Notes: generated from the sequence alone by a model not told the origin. Numbered from the stretch's first letter, positions 44,868 to 55,062 are shown. The stretch: DNA of 64,000 bases from an uncultured Bacteroidota bacterium (GCA_903835005.1 CAILLK010000160.1:1-64000), one strand, 5' to 3'. Made by a program: numbers and translations.

Positions 44868-46154
44868 GTGCCAGAATCATTAAAGCCATTGTTCAGAATT
44901 TGCTCCCGTAGCATTTTCTCGTTTTTTATCGTTTTGCTTTTATGCAATGTTCCCGCAACCGCAGCACCCGATGGGAAGGCGCTTTTCATGTCCAATTGTG
45001 CTTCATGCCACAATCCGCTCAAAGACGCGACCGGGCCTGCTTTGCAGAATATTGACAAAACATTCCCTGATAAGGAATGGGGCTACAAATGGGTTCATAA
45101 TTCATCTGCCCTCGTAGCAGCCGGCGACCCTACCGCGGTGGCCATTTTCACTAAATTCAATAAAACCCAGATGACTGCTTTCCCGCAGTTATCTAACGAT
45201 GATATTGATGCTATTCTGAAGTATGTTGATGAGTTTAAGGCTCCCGTTGCTGTAGCTGCGGCTCCGGCTGCTGGTGGCGAAGAAACCGAAAGCAATGGCT
45301 GGATATATACAGTAATTACATTGGCGCTCCTGCTGCTTGTTATTATTCTGTGGCGTTCAAACCAGGGCCTCAAACGCATAGCCAACGAAAAGGAAGGCAT
45401 TCCTAACGAAAAAGAAATTCCTTTATATCGCAGCAAACTGGTCATTGCAATTGTAGCTATTCTACTTTTCATAATGGCTGGCTACTGGCTTACCAATGGC
45501 GCCGTTGGTGAAGGACGCCAGCAGAACTATCAGCCACTACAGCCTATATATTATTCTCATAAAGTACATGCAGGTATCAACCAGATCAATTGCCTTTATT
45601 GTCATGCAGGTGCTGAAAAGAGCCGCCAGGCAATGATACCATCTTCCAATGTGTGTATGAATTGCCACAAACAGATCAATTCTTATTCAGGTGGCGAAGG
45701 TGCTGAAGCACATATTCTCAAAACCGCCGAAGGCAAGCTGATAAATGGTACTGAGCAGATTCAGATGCTGTATAAGTATGCTGGCTGGGATCCGGCTAAG
45801 AAAGATTACATACGCGATGCAAAGGGCAATATTATGGCTACACCTATTCAGTGGGTAAAGATTCATAACCTCCCCGATCACGTTTATTTCAATCACTCAC
45901 AGCACGTAAAAGTAGGCCAGATCCAGTGTCAGCGCTGCCATGGCCCGATACAGGAAATGGATGAAGTTTACCAGTTCGCTCCGTTATCAATGGGTTGGTG
46001 TATCAACTGTCACCGCCAGACTGAAGTGAAATTTACTGAGAATAATTACTACAGTGTTTTTGAGAAATATCATGATGAACTGAAATCCGGTAAACGTGAT
46101 AAAGTAACTGAAGCTGATATGGGTGGATTGGAGTGCCAGAAATGCCATTATTAA
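44868..46154 (+). CDS. actA: Alternative complex III, multiheme cytochrome c subunit ActA
   Basis: ActA is the pentaheme membrane-attached subunit of alternative complex III, the quinol:cytochrome c oxidoreductase that replaces bc1 in Bacteroidota. Six CxxCH motifs are visible: CASCH (residue 44) in an N-terminal cytochrome c part after a signal peptide, then CLYCH (242), CMNCH, CQRCH, CINCH and CQKCH. Two membrane segments (about 145-163 and 190-208) lie between the first and the other five. The start is GTG, as no ATG is in frame before the first heme motif. It leads an eight-gene run ending with coxA. Confidence 0.92.
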   Translation: MPESLKPLFRICSRSIFSFFIVLLLCNVPATAAPDGKALFMSNCASCHNPLKDATGPALQNIDKTFPDKEWGYKWVHNSSALVAAGDPTAVAIFTKFNKTQMTAFPQLSNDDIDAILKYVDEFKAPVAVAAAPAAGGEETESNGWIYTVITLALLLLVIILWRSNQGLKRIANEKEGIPNEKEIPLYRSKLVIAIVAILLFIMAGYWLTNGAVGEGRQQNYQPLQPIYYSHKVHAGINQINCLYCHAGAEKSRQAMIPSSNVCMNCHKQINSYSGGEGAEAHILKTAEGKLINGTEQIQMLYKYAGWDPAKKDYIRDAKGNIMATPIQWVKIHNLPDHVYFNHSQHVKVGQIQCQRCHGPIQEMDEVYQFAPLSMGWCINCHRQTEVKFTENNYYSVFEKYHDELKSGKRDKVTEADMGGLECQKCHY

Positions 46155-46312
46155 TCAGCAATCTGGTTATTCTCAGAACGGTTAACTATTAGTATTTTTC
46201 TGTAGTAGGTTTTTTGAATAATCAACATTAACATCAGGGTGAAAGGCAGATAAAAAGCTGATTACCTCTTATAAAAGATTGAGACTTTTTTAAAGAATTT
46301 TGAATTTGCAAT

Positions 46313-49300
46313 ATGAGTCAAAAACAGTATTGGTCGGGCCTGGAAGATCTTAATAAAATCAATAACCCCACAGATGTGGCCGGTGATGAGTTTAAAGAAG
46401 AGTTGCCATTCGATTTAAGCGACAGCTTATTTAGCGCCACTACACCCCGCCGCGATTTTTTGAAATTCATGGGTTTCAGCACTTTGGCGGCAACTCTGGT
46501 TGCAAGTTGCGAAATGCCGGTACGTAAGGCTATACCTTATGCTATCAAGCCCGAAGATATTACTCCGGGTGTGCCCAATTATTATGCTTCTACTTTTGCC
46601 GATGGTGGTGATTATTGCGCGGTTGTTGTAAAAACACGCGATGGCCGCCCTATTAAAATTGAGGGTAATGATCTGTCTTCGGTTACCAAAGGCGGTACAA
46701 GTGCCAGGGTACAGGCTTCTGTATTGAATTTGTATGATAAAGCACGTATCCGCCACCCTTATACCGATGGCGTTGAGGCTACTTTTGATTCAATAGATAA
46801 GGCAATAAAGGACGGTATAGGTACAAAACCCGGTTACCTCGTTACTGCTTCATTACTCAGCCCTACAGTTAAAGAAATAATAGCTCAGTTTCTGGCCAGA
46901 TACACTACCGTAAAGCACATCGTTTATGATGCGGTGTCTTATTCAGGTATGTTGCAGGCCAATGAAGCTTGTTATGGAAAAAAGACTTTACCTACTTATC
47001 ATTTCGATAAAGCAAAAACAATAGTAAGCCTTGATGCCGATTTCCTGGGTACCTGGCTATCTCCTATCGAATTTGCAAAGGGATATTCAAAGGGCCGCAA
47101 AATCAGCGCCAAAGAACTGAAATTATCCAAACATTACCAGGTTGAAGCAACGCATACTATCTCTGGTGGTGCTGCCGATTTCCGGGCTACCTGCAGGCCT
47201 TCCGAAACAGGAAAGGTTGCTGTGGCATTATATAATATGGTTGCTAATGGCACTCAGCCATCTTTGGCAAGCAAACATCTGAACGACCTCATAACCAATG
47301 CAGCCGCTGATCTTAAAGCTGGAAACGGCCTGGTGGTTTGTGGCAGCAATGATGTGAATATTCAGATTATAGTTAACGCAATCAATGATAAAATTGGTGC
47401 CAACGGTGTTACCATCAACTGGGCAACAACCAGCAACTACAAGCAGGGTATAGATAAAGATTTTGCAACACTGGTAGCTTCAATGGATGCAGGTGAAGTT
47501 GGTTCCCTGTTCCTGCATGGCGTTAACCCTGTTTACGATTACTACGATAATAAGAAATTCACAGCCGCACTTGCAAAAGTGCCGCTTACAGTATCTTTTG
47601 CCGACAGGATGGACGAAACTGCTCAGAAATGTAAGCACATCGTTCCTGATCACAACTACCTGGAAAGCTGGGGTGATGCAGAGCCTAAAGCCAACTATTT
47701 CAGTCTCATGCAGCCGGGTATTGCACCTTTGTTTAAAACAAGGTCATTAGCAGATTCGCTGATTTCCTGGACCGGTGGCCCACAATCTTATGCCGACTTC
47801 TGGAAAGAATACTGGATGAAGAAAACCGGTAGCCAGGAAGCATTTGATAAAGCGCTGCAGGACGGCGTAATTGAGCCTGCGGGCGAAATGCCAAACGGTG
47901 GCGCTGCCTTTGCCGGCAATGCAGCTGATGCAGCTGGTAAAATACAGGCCGAGCCTGAAGTAAAAGGTTTCGAAGTGGTGGTATACCAGAAGATAGCTAT
48001 AGGCCACGGTGGTGCATGGAGCAATAACCCATGGCTGCTCGAAATGCCCGATCCGATAACAAGGGCTACATGGGACAATTACGTTTGTATGTCTCCTATG
48101 CGTGCCAAAAGCAAGGAATTTGACGCTGAACTCACTGGTTTTACTGAAGTTGATGCCAAAAAGAGGGTAGTAATTGTAAAGAGTGCCAATGGTACTGAAG
48201 TTAAGTTGCCGGTAATTGTTGTGCCAGGTATGCATAATGATGTAATCGCTATTGCTACAGGATATGGCCGAGATAAAAAAGTGGGTCTTGCAGCAGCCAG
48301 CGATGATACAAAGGGTGGTAAAAATGCTTATCCGTTCCGTACTTTCAACGGAACCAATATTCTCAACCACAATGCGGTTACTGTTACCAAAACAGAAGAA
48401 AAATATGAAGTAGCGGTTACGCAGACGCACAACAGTTATGAAGCGCGCCCGGTAATTCATGAATATACACTGGCTGAATTTGCCAAAGATTCAAAGGTAT
48501 TACTGAAGGAGCGTGGCGAAGAAATTGCTGAGTTTGCGGTAGAACCTTGGATTGAAGAAGGTAAAGAAAGCAAAGAAAAAATAGTTGATACTGCTACTGA
48601 AGAAGGATATCGTGCAAACGGAACGCTTTATCCCAACTATCCTTACGAAGGGATCAAGTGGGGTATGTCCATCGACCTGAATAGTTGCACCGGTTGTGGC
48701 GCCTGCGTAGTAGGTTGTATGGCCGAAAATAACGTTTCTGTAGTAGGTAAGGACCATGTACTGAAAAATCATGAAATGCACTGGATCCGTATCGACAGGT
48801 ACTTCAGTGGTATGGTTGATAATCCGGATTCCATCCAGACCATCTTCCAGCCTATGCTGTGCCAGCATTGCGATAACGCTCCTTGCGAAAACGTTTGTCC
48901 GGTATCTGCTACCAACCACAGTTCTGAAGGTTTGAACCAGATGGCCTATAACCGTTGTATCGGTACCAAATATTGCGCAAACAACTGTCCGTACAAAGTA
49001 CGTCACTTCAACTGGATGGACTGGAATGGCGCAGATTGCTTCGATGGTAACCTGTACGAAGATGGCCGCAGGGATGATATGAATGACGACCTCACCCGAA
49101 TGGTGCTTAATCCGGATGTTACAGTACGTAGCCGTGGTGTTATGGAGAAGTGCAGCTTCTGTGTTCAGCGTTTGCAGGAATCCAAACTGGCAGCTAAAAA
49201 AGAAGGTCACCCGCTCAGGGATGGTGCAGTTAAAACTGCCTGTCAGCAGGCTTGTCCTTCAGATGCTATTCTGTTTGGTAATGTAAAAGATAAGGAAAGC

Positions 49301-49465
49301 AACATTTTCAAGCTGCGCAGGCAGGAGCAGATGGAGCGTACATTCTATGTTCTTGAGCATATACACACCCTGCCAAACGTAAATTACCTGGCAAGGATCA
49401 GAAATACAAATGAGATTGATGCCAAGGATGAAGCGAAAAATGAATTCCTGAAGTATCACATATAG
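46313..49465 (+). CDS. actB: Alternative complex III, iron-sulfur/molybdopterin-like subunit ActB
   Basis: ActB carries the electron-transfer iron-sulfur clusters of alternative complex III. The N-terminal ~700 residues resemble a molybdopterin oxidoreductase fold without clear cofactor ligands. The C-terminal ~250 hold four Cys clusters (CTGCGACVVGC, CQHCDNAPCENVC, CIGTKYCANNC and CSFCVQRLQES...CQQAC). Arg46-Arg47 in TTPRRDFLKFMG form a Tat-type signal and Cys66 in VASCEM follows it, so the protein is probably exported folded and lipid-anchored. At 1,050 residues it has the usual length. It follows actA by 158 bases. Confidence 0.93.
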   Translation: MSQKQYWSGLEDLNKINNPTDVAGDEFKEELPFDLSDSLFSATTPRRDFLKFMGFSTLAATLVASCEMPVRKAIPYAIKPEDITPGVPNYYASTFADGGDYCAVVVKTRDGRPIKIEGNDLSSVTKGGTSARVQASVLNLYDKARIRHPYTDGVEATFDSIDKAIKDGIGTKPGYLVTASLLSPTVKEIIAQFLARYTTVKHIVYDAVSYSGMLQANEACYGKKTLPTYHFDKAKTIVSLDADFLGTWLSPIEFAKGYSKGRKISAKELKLSKHYQVEATHTISGGAADFRATCRPSETGKVAVALYNMVANGTQPSLASKHLNDLITNAAADLKAGNGLVVCGSNDVNIQIIVNAINDKIGANGVTINWATTSNYKQGIDKDFATLVASMDAGEVGSLFLHGVNPVYDYYDNKKFTAALAKVPLTVSFADRMDETAQKCKHIVPDHNYLESWGDAEPKANYFSLMQPGIAPLFKTRSLADSLISWTGGPQSYADFWKEYWMKKTGSQEAFDKALQDGVIEPAGEMPNGGAAFAGNAADAAGKIQAEPEVKGFEVVVYQKIAIGHGGAWSNNPWLLEMPDPITRATWDNYVCMSPMRAKSKEFDAELTGFTEVDAKKRVVIVKSANGTEVKLPVIVVPGMHNDVIAIATGYGRDKKVGLAAASDDTKGGKNAYPFRTFNGTNILNHNAVTVTKTEEKYEVAVTQTHNSYEARPVIHEYTLAEFAKDSKVLLKERGEEIAEFAVEPWIEEGKESKEKIVDTATEEGYRANGTLYPNYPYEGIKWGMSIDLNSCTGCGACVVGCMAENNVSVVGKDHVLKNHEMHWIRIDRYFSGMVDNPDSIQTIFQPMLCQHCDNAPCENVCPVSATNHSSEGLNQMAYNRCIGTKYCANNCPYKVRHFNWMDWNGADCFDGNLYEDGRRDDMNDDLTRMVLNPDVTVRSRGVMEKCSFCVQRLQESKLAAKKEGHPLRDGAVKTACQQACPSDAILFGNVKDKESNIFKLRRQEQMERTFYVLEHIHTLPNVNYLARIRNTNEIDAKDEAKNEFLKYHI

Positions 49466-49543
49466 AATTGCTTGATTGCGGAATGGCTTAACGGCTCAAT
49501 TCCGGAATTCAGAAAGAGGGAAAAATAATTGTATAATAAGAGA

Positions 49544-49557
49544 GCCCCTTTAGGGGT
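49544..49557 (+). repeat. GCCCC-TTTA-GGGG hairpin between actB and actC
   Basis: CCCC (49545-49548) and GGGG (49553-49556) pair around TTTA. A similar C/G hairpin (CCCCT-GAT-GGGGG) lies at 51058-51070, after actC. Neither has a clear T run, so I read them as processing or attenuation sites or as dispersed spacer repeats. Confidence 0.4.
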
Positions 49558-49585
49558 TTGGGGTTTAAAATATTAATTACGTGCT

Positions 49586-51049
49586 ATGCATATTAAGTAC
49601 GAATCGTTTGTAAGGGAACCACTTGTTGATGGTAACAAAACTTATCACCAGGTGTCTGAAGACATTATCAGGCCTATCGAGGGCAAGCCGGGCCGGATGT
49701 GGTATGTTGGCTTTTTCTTCTCCATAATACTGTTGTGCTTCGGTATTTTTTCCGTTAGCTGGGCAGTCTATTGGGGGCTGGGTACATGGGGCGTTAACCG
49801 TACTGTAGGATGGGGTTGGGATATTACCAATTTCGTATGGTGGATCGGTATTGGTCATGCGGGTACCCTTATTTCTGCGATTCTTTTACTGTTCCGCCAG
49901 GGATGGCGTACTGGTGTGAACCGTGCGGCTGAAGCAATGACCATATTTGCGGTAATGTGCGCCGGCCAGTTCCCTATATGGCACATGGGTCGTGTTTGGG
50001 ATGGTTTCTGGGTTTTGCCACTGCCTAACTCACGTGGCCCTTTATGGCCCAACTTCGATTCTCCGCTGCTTTGGGACGTATTTGCGATTTCTACTTACTT
50101 TACAGTTTCTTTATTATTCTGGTATTCTGGTCTTCTTCCCGATTTCGCGCTTATCCGCGACAGGGCAAAAACCAAGCTCCGCAAAATGCTCTATGGTATT
50201 GCATCTTTCGGCTGGACAGGTCATGCCAAAAGCTGGCAGCGTATGGAGATGCTGGCATTGGTATTAGCCGGTTTATCTACCCCGCTGGTACTTTCGGTGC
50301 ATACCATTGTATCTTTCGACTTCGCAACATCAGTTATTCCCGGTTGGCATACTACTATATTTCCTCCCTACTTCGTGGCTGGTGCGGTATTCTCCGGTTT
50401 TGCAATGGTGAACACACTTCTTGTACTTACCCGCAAGATCCTTCATCTGGAAGAATATATTACCATTGGTCACCTGGAGGCTATGAATAAAATCATTGTA
50501 CTCACCGGGTCAATAGTGGGTGTGGCTTACCTTACCGAGCTGTTCATTTCGTGGTACTCTCAGTCATGGGGCGAGATGGCTGCATTCCAGTGGCGTATCA
50601 TGGGCCCTTACTGGTGGAGCTATTGGGCTATGATGACCTGCAACGTGGTTTCTCCTCAGTTGTTCTGGTTCAAGAAACTGCGTCGTAATGTGCCTTTTAC
50701 CTTTGTAATGTCAATTGTGGTGAATATCGGTATGTGGTTCGAGCGTTTCGTAATTATCGTTACCTCTACCTACCGCGACTGGGTGCCTGGAAGTTGGGCA
50801 TATTATAGTCCTACATGGCCTGAGGTTGGTTTCTACCTCGGTACATTCGGATTGTTCTTTACCTGCTACTTCCTGTTTGCAAAATACTTCCCGGTTATTG
50901 CTGTTGCAGAAATCAAGTTCATTCTCAAAACTTCGGGTGATAATTATAAGAGAGGCCATGAGAAGATTGATGCAATGACTCCGGAAGAACTGACTCATGC
51001 TATTCATGAAAGTCATGAAGATGCACATGATGCAGTATTGGCGCACTAA
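49586..51049 (+). CDS. actC: Alternative complex III, membrane subunit ActC (NrfD-like)
   Basis: ActC is a polytopic NrfD/PsrC-family protein that binds menaquinol. The 487 residues hold about ten hydrophobic segments (for example FFSIILLCFGIFSVSWAVYW and FSGFAMVNTLLVLTRKIL). Family blocks visible are WDITNFVWWIGIGHAGT, the periplasm-facing SWYSQSWGEM and GPYWWSYWAMMTCN. It sits between actB and actD on the same strand. Confidence 0.93.
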   Translation: MHIKYESFVREPLVDGNKTYHQVSEDIIRPIEGKPGRMWYVGFFFSIILLCFGIFSVSWAVYWGLGTWGVNRTVGWGWDITNFVWWIGIGHAGTLISAILLLFRQGWRTGVNRAAEAMTIFAVMCAGQFPIWHMGRVWDGFWVLPLPNSRGPLWPNFDSPLLWDVFAISTYFTVSLLFWYSGLLPDFALIRDRAKTKLRKMLYGIASFGWTGHAKSWQRMEMLALVLAGLSTPLVLSVHTIVSFDFATSVIPGWHTTIFPPYFVAGAVFSGFAMVNTLLVLTRKILHLEEYITIGHLEAMNKIIVLTGSIVGVAYLTELFISWYSQSWGEMAAFQWRIMGPYWWSYWAMMTCNVVSPQLFWFKKLRRNVPFTFVMSIVVNIGMWFERFVIIVTSTYRDWVPGSWAYYSPTWPEVGFYLGTFGLFFTCYFLFAKYFPVIAVAEIKFILKTSGDNYKRGHEKIDAMTPEELTHAIHESHEDAHDAVLAH

Positions 51050-51120
51050 ACCCCCGGCCCCTGATGGGGGGACGTTGGTATCTGGTGCTGAACTGACGAT
51101 CAGGAATGAGCTAAATTGGA

Positions 51121-51162
51121 ATTTGGATTTTGGGATTTGGATTTTGGGATTTGGATTTTGGG
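51121..51162 (+). repeat. Three tandem copies of a 14-bp unit (ATTTGGATTTTGGG)
   Basis: Three perfect 14-base copies run head to tail, followed by a partial copy. A second short-repeat block with the theme GACTTACGACT lies at 51215-51254. Both lie in the actC-actD spacer. Confidence 0.7.
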
Positions 51163-51268
51163 ATTTTGGGATTTGATTTGAATAAGAAATAAAATATAGT
51201 TTGTAATTGGTCTTCTGACTTTAGACTTACGACTTTTACTTACGACTTACGACTAATTTTTAAATAAA

Positions 51269-51850
51269 ATGGGAATAAAAAAATTTGCGGTAGCGGCATA
51301 TGATGATGAGGCAGTATTGTTTCCTGCTGTCAAAAAAGTGCGTCGGAACGGCTATAAGATCCACGATGTTTATACTCCGTTTGCAGTGCATGGTCTCGAT
51401 GAGGCAATGGGCCTGAAGGAGTCTGATCTGCATATTGCCGGTTTTATTTACGGCCTTTGCGGAACATCTACTGCTGTAGGCTTCATTTCCTGGATATTCA
51501 CTTCCGACTGGCCGATTAATTATGGTGGTAAACCACACTTTGCATTGCCGGCCTGGATACCGATTACTTTCGAGCTTACCGTTTTATTTGCAGCCGTGGG
51601 TATGACGCTTACTTTCTGTTATCTCAACCAGATAATGCCGGGAGTTAAGAAGCATGTATTCCATCCCCGCCAGAGTGATGATCTGTTTGTAATGGCTATC
51701 GAAATCAATGCACATACGCCTGAAGCGGAGGTAACTGCATTCCTCAGGGAAACCGGAGCAAAAGAAGTTAATGTGCAGGTAGCTGAATCGGGCTGGTGGT
51801 ATGGCCGCTGGGATAAAAAAGAGCCTTATGAATTATTGGCCACTGTATAA
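51269..51850 (+). CDS. actD: Alternative complex III, subunit ActD (DUF3341)
   Basis: At 193 residues this matches DUF3341/ActD: AAYDDEAVLFPAVKKVRR, VYTPFAVHGLDEAMGL, two membrane segments (about 55-80 and 95-125) and HPRQSDDLFVMAIE. ActD is a peripheral-to-membrane subunit with no cofactor. It follows actC after a spacer of 219 bases with repeats. Confidence 0.92.
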   Translation: MGIKKFAVAAYDDEAVLFPAVKKVRRNGYKIHDVYTPFAVHGLDEAMGLKESDLHIAGFIYGLCGTSTAVGFISWIFTSDWPINYGGKPHFALPAWIPITFELTVLFAAVGMTLTFCYLNQIMPGVKKHVFHPRQSDDLFVMAIEINAHTPEAEVTAFLRETGAKEVNVQVAESGWWYGRWDKKEPYELLATV

Positions 51851-51952
51851 TTGTGGCTTTTGAAGCAAGAAATTTGAAATTTAGAGTAGAGAAAAAGAGT
51901 TTAATACTGATTACCTTCTACTAAAGACTTAAGACTATTTAGAACTTTGAAT

Positions 51953-52612
51953 ATGAACAAGATTAAAAGCATACTGGTAGCAAGCCTGGGACTGACGATT
52001 GGCCTGATGTCGTGCGACTCGGGTAATATCCGTCGTACTCCGGGACACATCTATGCACCTGATATGACCTACTCGCGTGCTTATGATGCTTATACTTCCA
52101 ATCCGAACTTCGAAGACAGCATGACCAGCCGTCTCCCGGTTTCTGGAACAATAGCCCGGGGACATCAGTTGCCCGATCATTTGAAAGAGGGAGATACTAC
52201 TGCTTATAAATCATTCTCTACTTCCATGAAGTTCAGCGCTGCTGAATTAAAGGAAGGGGGCAGGTTATTCAATATTTATTGTGGTATTTGCCACGGCCAG
52301 AACCTGGATGGTCAGGGTCCGCTTTACTCCAGTGGCAAATTTGCTTCAATGCCTGCAAATTTTAAAGATGCCAAATACCTGCATATGCCTGTAGGTCAGA
52401 TGTATGCTGCTGTTAAATACGGTAAGAATATGATGGGTAGCTATGCCAGCCAGCTCGATGCTAAGCAGCGCTGGATGGTAATTGCCTATATCAAACAGAC
52501 CCAGTCTAAAAATGGAGGTGATGCATTTGCCTTTGGTGAAGCTGATGCACCTGCAAAGACTGATACTGCCGGTGCTGCAAAGCCATTGGCAGCAGTTGAT
52601 TCGAAGAAATAA
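51953..52612 (+). CDS. actE: Alternative complex III, monoheme cytochrome c lipoprotein ActE
   Basis: One CxxCH motif (CGICHGQ) and a signal peptide ending GLMSCDS with a lipobox Cys show a membrane-anchored monoheme cytochrome c, the ActE type. It probably passes electrons from ActA to the oxidase or to a soluble cytochrome c. Met at 51953 is preferred over a TTG at 51947. It lies between actD and actF. Confidence 0.9.
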   Translation: MNKIKSILVASLGLTIGLMSCDSGNIRRTPGHIYAPDMTYSRAYDAYTSNPNFEDSMTSRLPVSGTIARGHQLPDHLKEGDTTAYKSFSTSMKFSAAELKEGGRLFNIYCGICHGQNLDGQGPLYSSGKFASMPANFKDAKYLHMPVGQMYAAVKYGKNMMGSYASQLDAKQRWMVIAYIKQTQSKNGGDAFAFGEADAPAKTDTAGAAKPLAAVDSKK

Positions 52613-52662
52613 ATTTAGTTGAAAGAATAATTACAAACGTATTTAATAAAAAGTTGCATACA

Positions 52663-53889
52663 ATGAATGATCATTTTGAGATACCCGGTCGCTTAAAAAA
52701 TACCAGCCTCGCGCTGATTGCTGTGGGCGTGCTGACACTGATAGGGGGTATTGCTACTTTGCTGTTAGGGCATACCGACGTGGATAAAGCCAGATTTTGG
52801 GCAGTATTGTTGCACGACAGCGTGTTTTTTACCCTTATTACTACAGTGAGTATATTTATACAGGCTGCTGTTTCGCTTGCCCAAGGTGCATGGATCGTTG
52901 CCTACCGCAGGGTACCTGAGGCTATTGGAGCTAATGTGTGGGTTTTTGCTGTTATACTGACAGTTATCTTGTTTCTGATCGTATTTACAGTTCGTGATGC
53001 TCATGGCGTAAACCCGATTTATAAATGGGTTACTGAAGCTGAGCCAGGCAAGGATAAAGTGCTGTTTGGTAAAAAAGTATTTTTGAATCCGGGCATGTAT
53101 GTTGCTTTTACCCTTATATTCTTAGGGCTTTGGTCCTGGTTTGGACGCAAATTCAGGGCATTATCCCTGGCCCAGGAAAAAGCGCCAGTAAATGATACAA
53201 AAATTTACTGGACCGTCTTCAGGTTATCTGCTGTATTTCTGTTTGTCTATGCATTATCGCAGATGAGCACTACTCCCTGGTTATGGATAATGAGTATTCA
53301 GGCACACTGGTTTTCTACACTGTTTAGCTGGTATTCATTCGCCAGTGCATTTGTAAGTGGTATGTCACTGATTTTATTGTGGGTTGTTTATCTGAAAAAT
53401 CAGGGAAATCTGGAACTGGTAAACAAAGAACATATACATGACCTCGGAAAATTCATGTTTGCCTTCAGTATATTCTGGACATACCTCTGGTTTTCTCAGT
53501 ACATGCTCCAGTGGTACTCCAATCAGCCTGAAGAAACCGCATACTTCAAAATGCGTCAGCAAGGCCCTTACAGTATTATTTTCTATGCCAATTTCATCAT
53601 CAACTTCTGTATGCCTATTCTGATACTGATGTCCCGCCCAAGTAAGCGCAATTATTTTACAATTACATTCATGGCGATGATCATTATCTTCGGTCACTGG
53701 CTCGATTATTTCCAGATGATTATGCCAGGTCCGTTGGGTGAAAACTGGCACATCAACTGGTATGAAATAGGTATTTTTATGGGTTTTGCCGGTATACTGA
53801 TCTTCTGTGTATCCCGTACATTGGCAAAATCATCGCTTGTGCCGCACAACAATCTGTTACTGAAAGAAACAATGTTGCACGTAGCATAA
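52663..53889 (+). CDS. actF: Alternative complex III, membrane subunit ActF
   Basis: ActF is a polytopic subunit with about ten membrane segments and little polar sequence. Blocks such as LWIMSIQAHWFSTLFSWYSF, WTYLWFSQYMLQWYSNQPEE and HWLDYFQMIMPG match the family. The frame extends upstream to a TTG, but the ATG at 52663 gives a normal N terminus (MNDHFEIPGRLKNTS). It closes the act part of the operon, with coxB next. Confidence 0.92.
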   Translation: MNDHFEIPGRLKNTSLALIAVGVLTLIGGIATLLLGHTDVDKARFWAVLLHDSVFFTLITTVSIFIQAAVSLAQGAWIVAYRRVPEAIGANVWVFAVILTVILFLIVFTVRDAHGVNPIYKWVTEAEPGKDKVLFGKKVFLNPGMYVAFTLIFLGLWSWFGRKFRALSLAQEKAPVNDTKIYWTVFRLSAVFLFVYALSQMSTTPWLWIMSIQAHWFSTLFSWYSFASAFVSGMSLILLWVVYLKNQGNLELVNKEHIHDLGKFMFAFSIFWTYLWFSQYMLQWYSNQPEETAYFKMRQQGPYSIIFYANFIINFCMPILILMSRPSKRNYFTITFMAMIIIFGHWLDYFQMIMPGPLGENWHINWYEIGIFMGFAGILIFCVSRTLAKSSLVPHNNLLLKETMLHVA

Positions 53890-53969
53890 AGCTGGAAAAT
53901 AAGGTTGAAGCCATAGTAATGGCAGGTAAAAAGAATTAAAATTAACTGGTAAACATAAGCAGAGCGACT

Positions 53970-55028
53970 ATGTCGGTATTTATAATAATAGCATTGATAA
54001 TTCTGGTATTCATCATCATCTACCAGATAGGTAAGGCAAGCGAGTATGCAGTGGTGCTGCGCGGGGAGGAAAAAGTAAAGGCCCAGGCCAATCGGGCTAT
54101 TGCGCTGTTACTGCTGGTAATGTTTGCCCTCGGCATGTGGGGAATCTGGGAATGCCATGAGATGCTTAAAGGCCGGTTACTGCCAACGGCTGCCTGTAAA
54201 ACAGGGGAGAATTACGACTCCATGTTCAAATACACCATTATCGTTACTGGTATTGTGTTTTTTGCTACTCAGTTTGTGCTGTTCTGGTTTTGTTTCCGTT
54301 TCCAGCAATCAACAAAGCGCGCATCATTTTATTTTGCTCACAGTAATAAACTCGAAATTATCTGGACAACCATTCCTGCAATAGCAATGGCAATACTGGT
54401 AGCAATTGGGTTAAGGAATTGGTACGATGTTACCTCACCTGCTCCTCAGGAGGCTACTGTTGTTGAGATAGTAGGTAAGCAGTTCAACTGGCTTATCCGG
54501 TACCCCGGCAAAGATCATGAGCTGGGCAAAAGAGATTTCCGCAAAATCAATGATGCCAATAACGTGCTCGGCCTTGATTGGAGCGATCCGCACAATATGG
54601 ACGATATTATCTCACAGAATGGTGAGCTGCATGTTGTGGTTAACAAACCAGTGAAGCTTCTTATTTGCTCAAGGGATGTAATACATGATGTGGGCCTGCC
54701 TCACTTCCGTATGAAAATGGATGCAGTTCCGGGTATCACTACTACACTTTGGTTTACCCCTACCATTACTACCGAGGAAATGAAGCAGAAGACCGGTAAC
54801 CCCGATTTTGTGTATGAAATAGCTTGTGATCAGCTTTGTGGTAAAGGCCATTATTCTATGCGCGGAACGGTTATTGTTCAGAGTCAGGCCGATTATGATA
54901 AATGGATAGCCAGCCAGCAAAGTTATTACGCGGCTAATAATCCTTCAGGGGCGCCTGCTCCTGCCAGGCCGGCTGCCGACAGTACGGCACCTAAGAAGGA
55001 TAGTGTGAAATTAGTATCAATGAAATAA
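53970..55028 (+). CDS. coxB: Cytochrome c oxidase subunit II
   Basis: CoxB takes electrons from cytochrome c at the CuA centre and passes them to subunit I. The CuA ligands are visible in RDVIHDVGLPHF and ACDQLCGKGHYSM. Three hydrophobic segments are seen (residues 2-22, about 44-64 and 130-150 region), one more than the usual two. The tail after residue ~315 is Ala/Pro-rich and disordered. There is no fused heme c domain (no CxxCH), so it is not a caa3 type. It is placed directly after actF. Confidence 0.94.
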   Translation: MSVFIIIALIILVFIIIYQIGKASEYAVVLRGEEKVKAQANRAIALLLLVMFALGMWGIWECHEMLKGRLLPTAACKTGENYDSMFKYTIIVTGIVFFATQFVLFWFCFRFQQSTKRASFYFAHSNKLEIIWTTIPAIAMAILVAIGLRNWYDVTSPAPQEATVVEIVGKQFNWLIRYPGKDHELGKRDFRKINDANNVLGLDWSDPHNMDDIISQNGELHVVVNKPVKLLICSRDVIHDVGLPHFRMKMDAVPGITTTLWFTPTITTEEMKQKTGNPDFVYEIACDQLCGKGHYSMRGTVIVQSQADYDKWIASQQSYYAANNPSGAPAPARPAADSTAPKKDSVKLVSMK

Positions 55029-55062
55029 TCGGCTATTTCTTATAGTCATAAAAGAATAAAAA

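Noticed and set aside
47747-49210. Two minus-strand frames of about 236 residues opposite actB
   Set aside because: They are shadows of the actB coding frame; no domain is visible.
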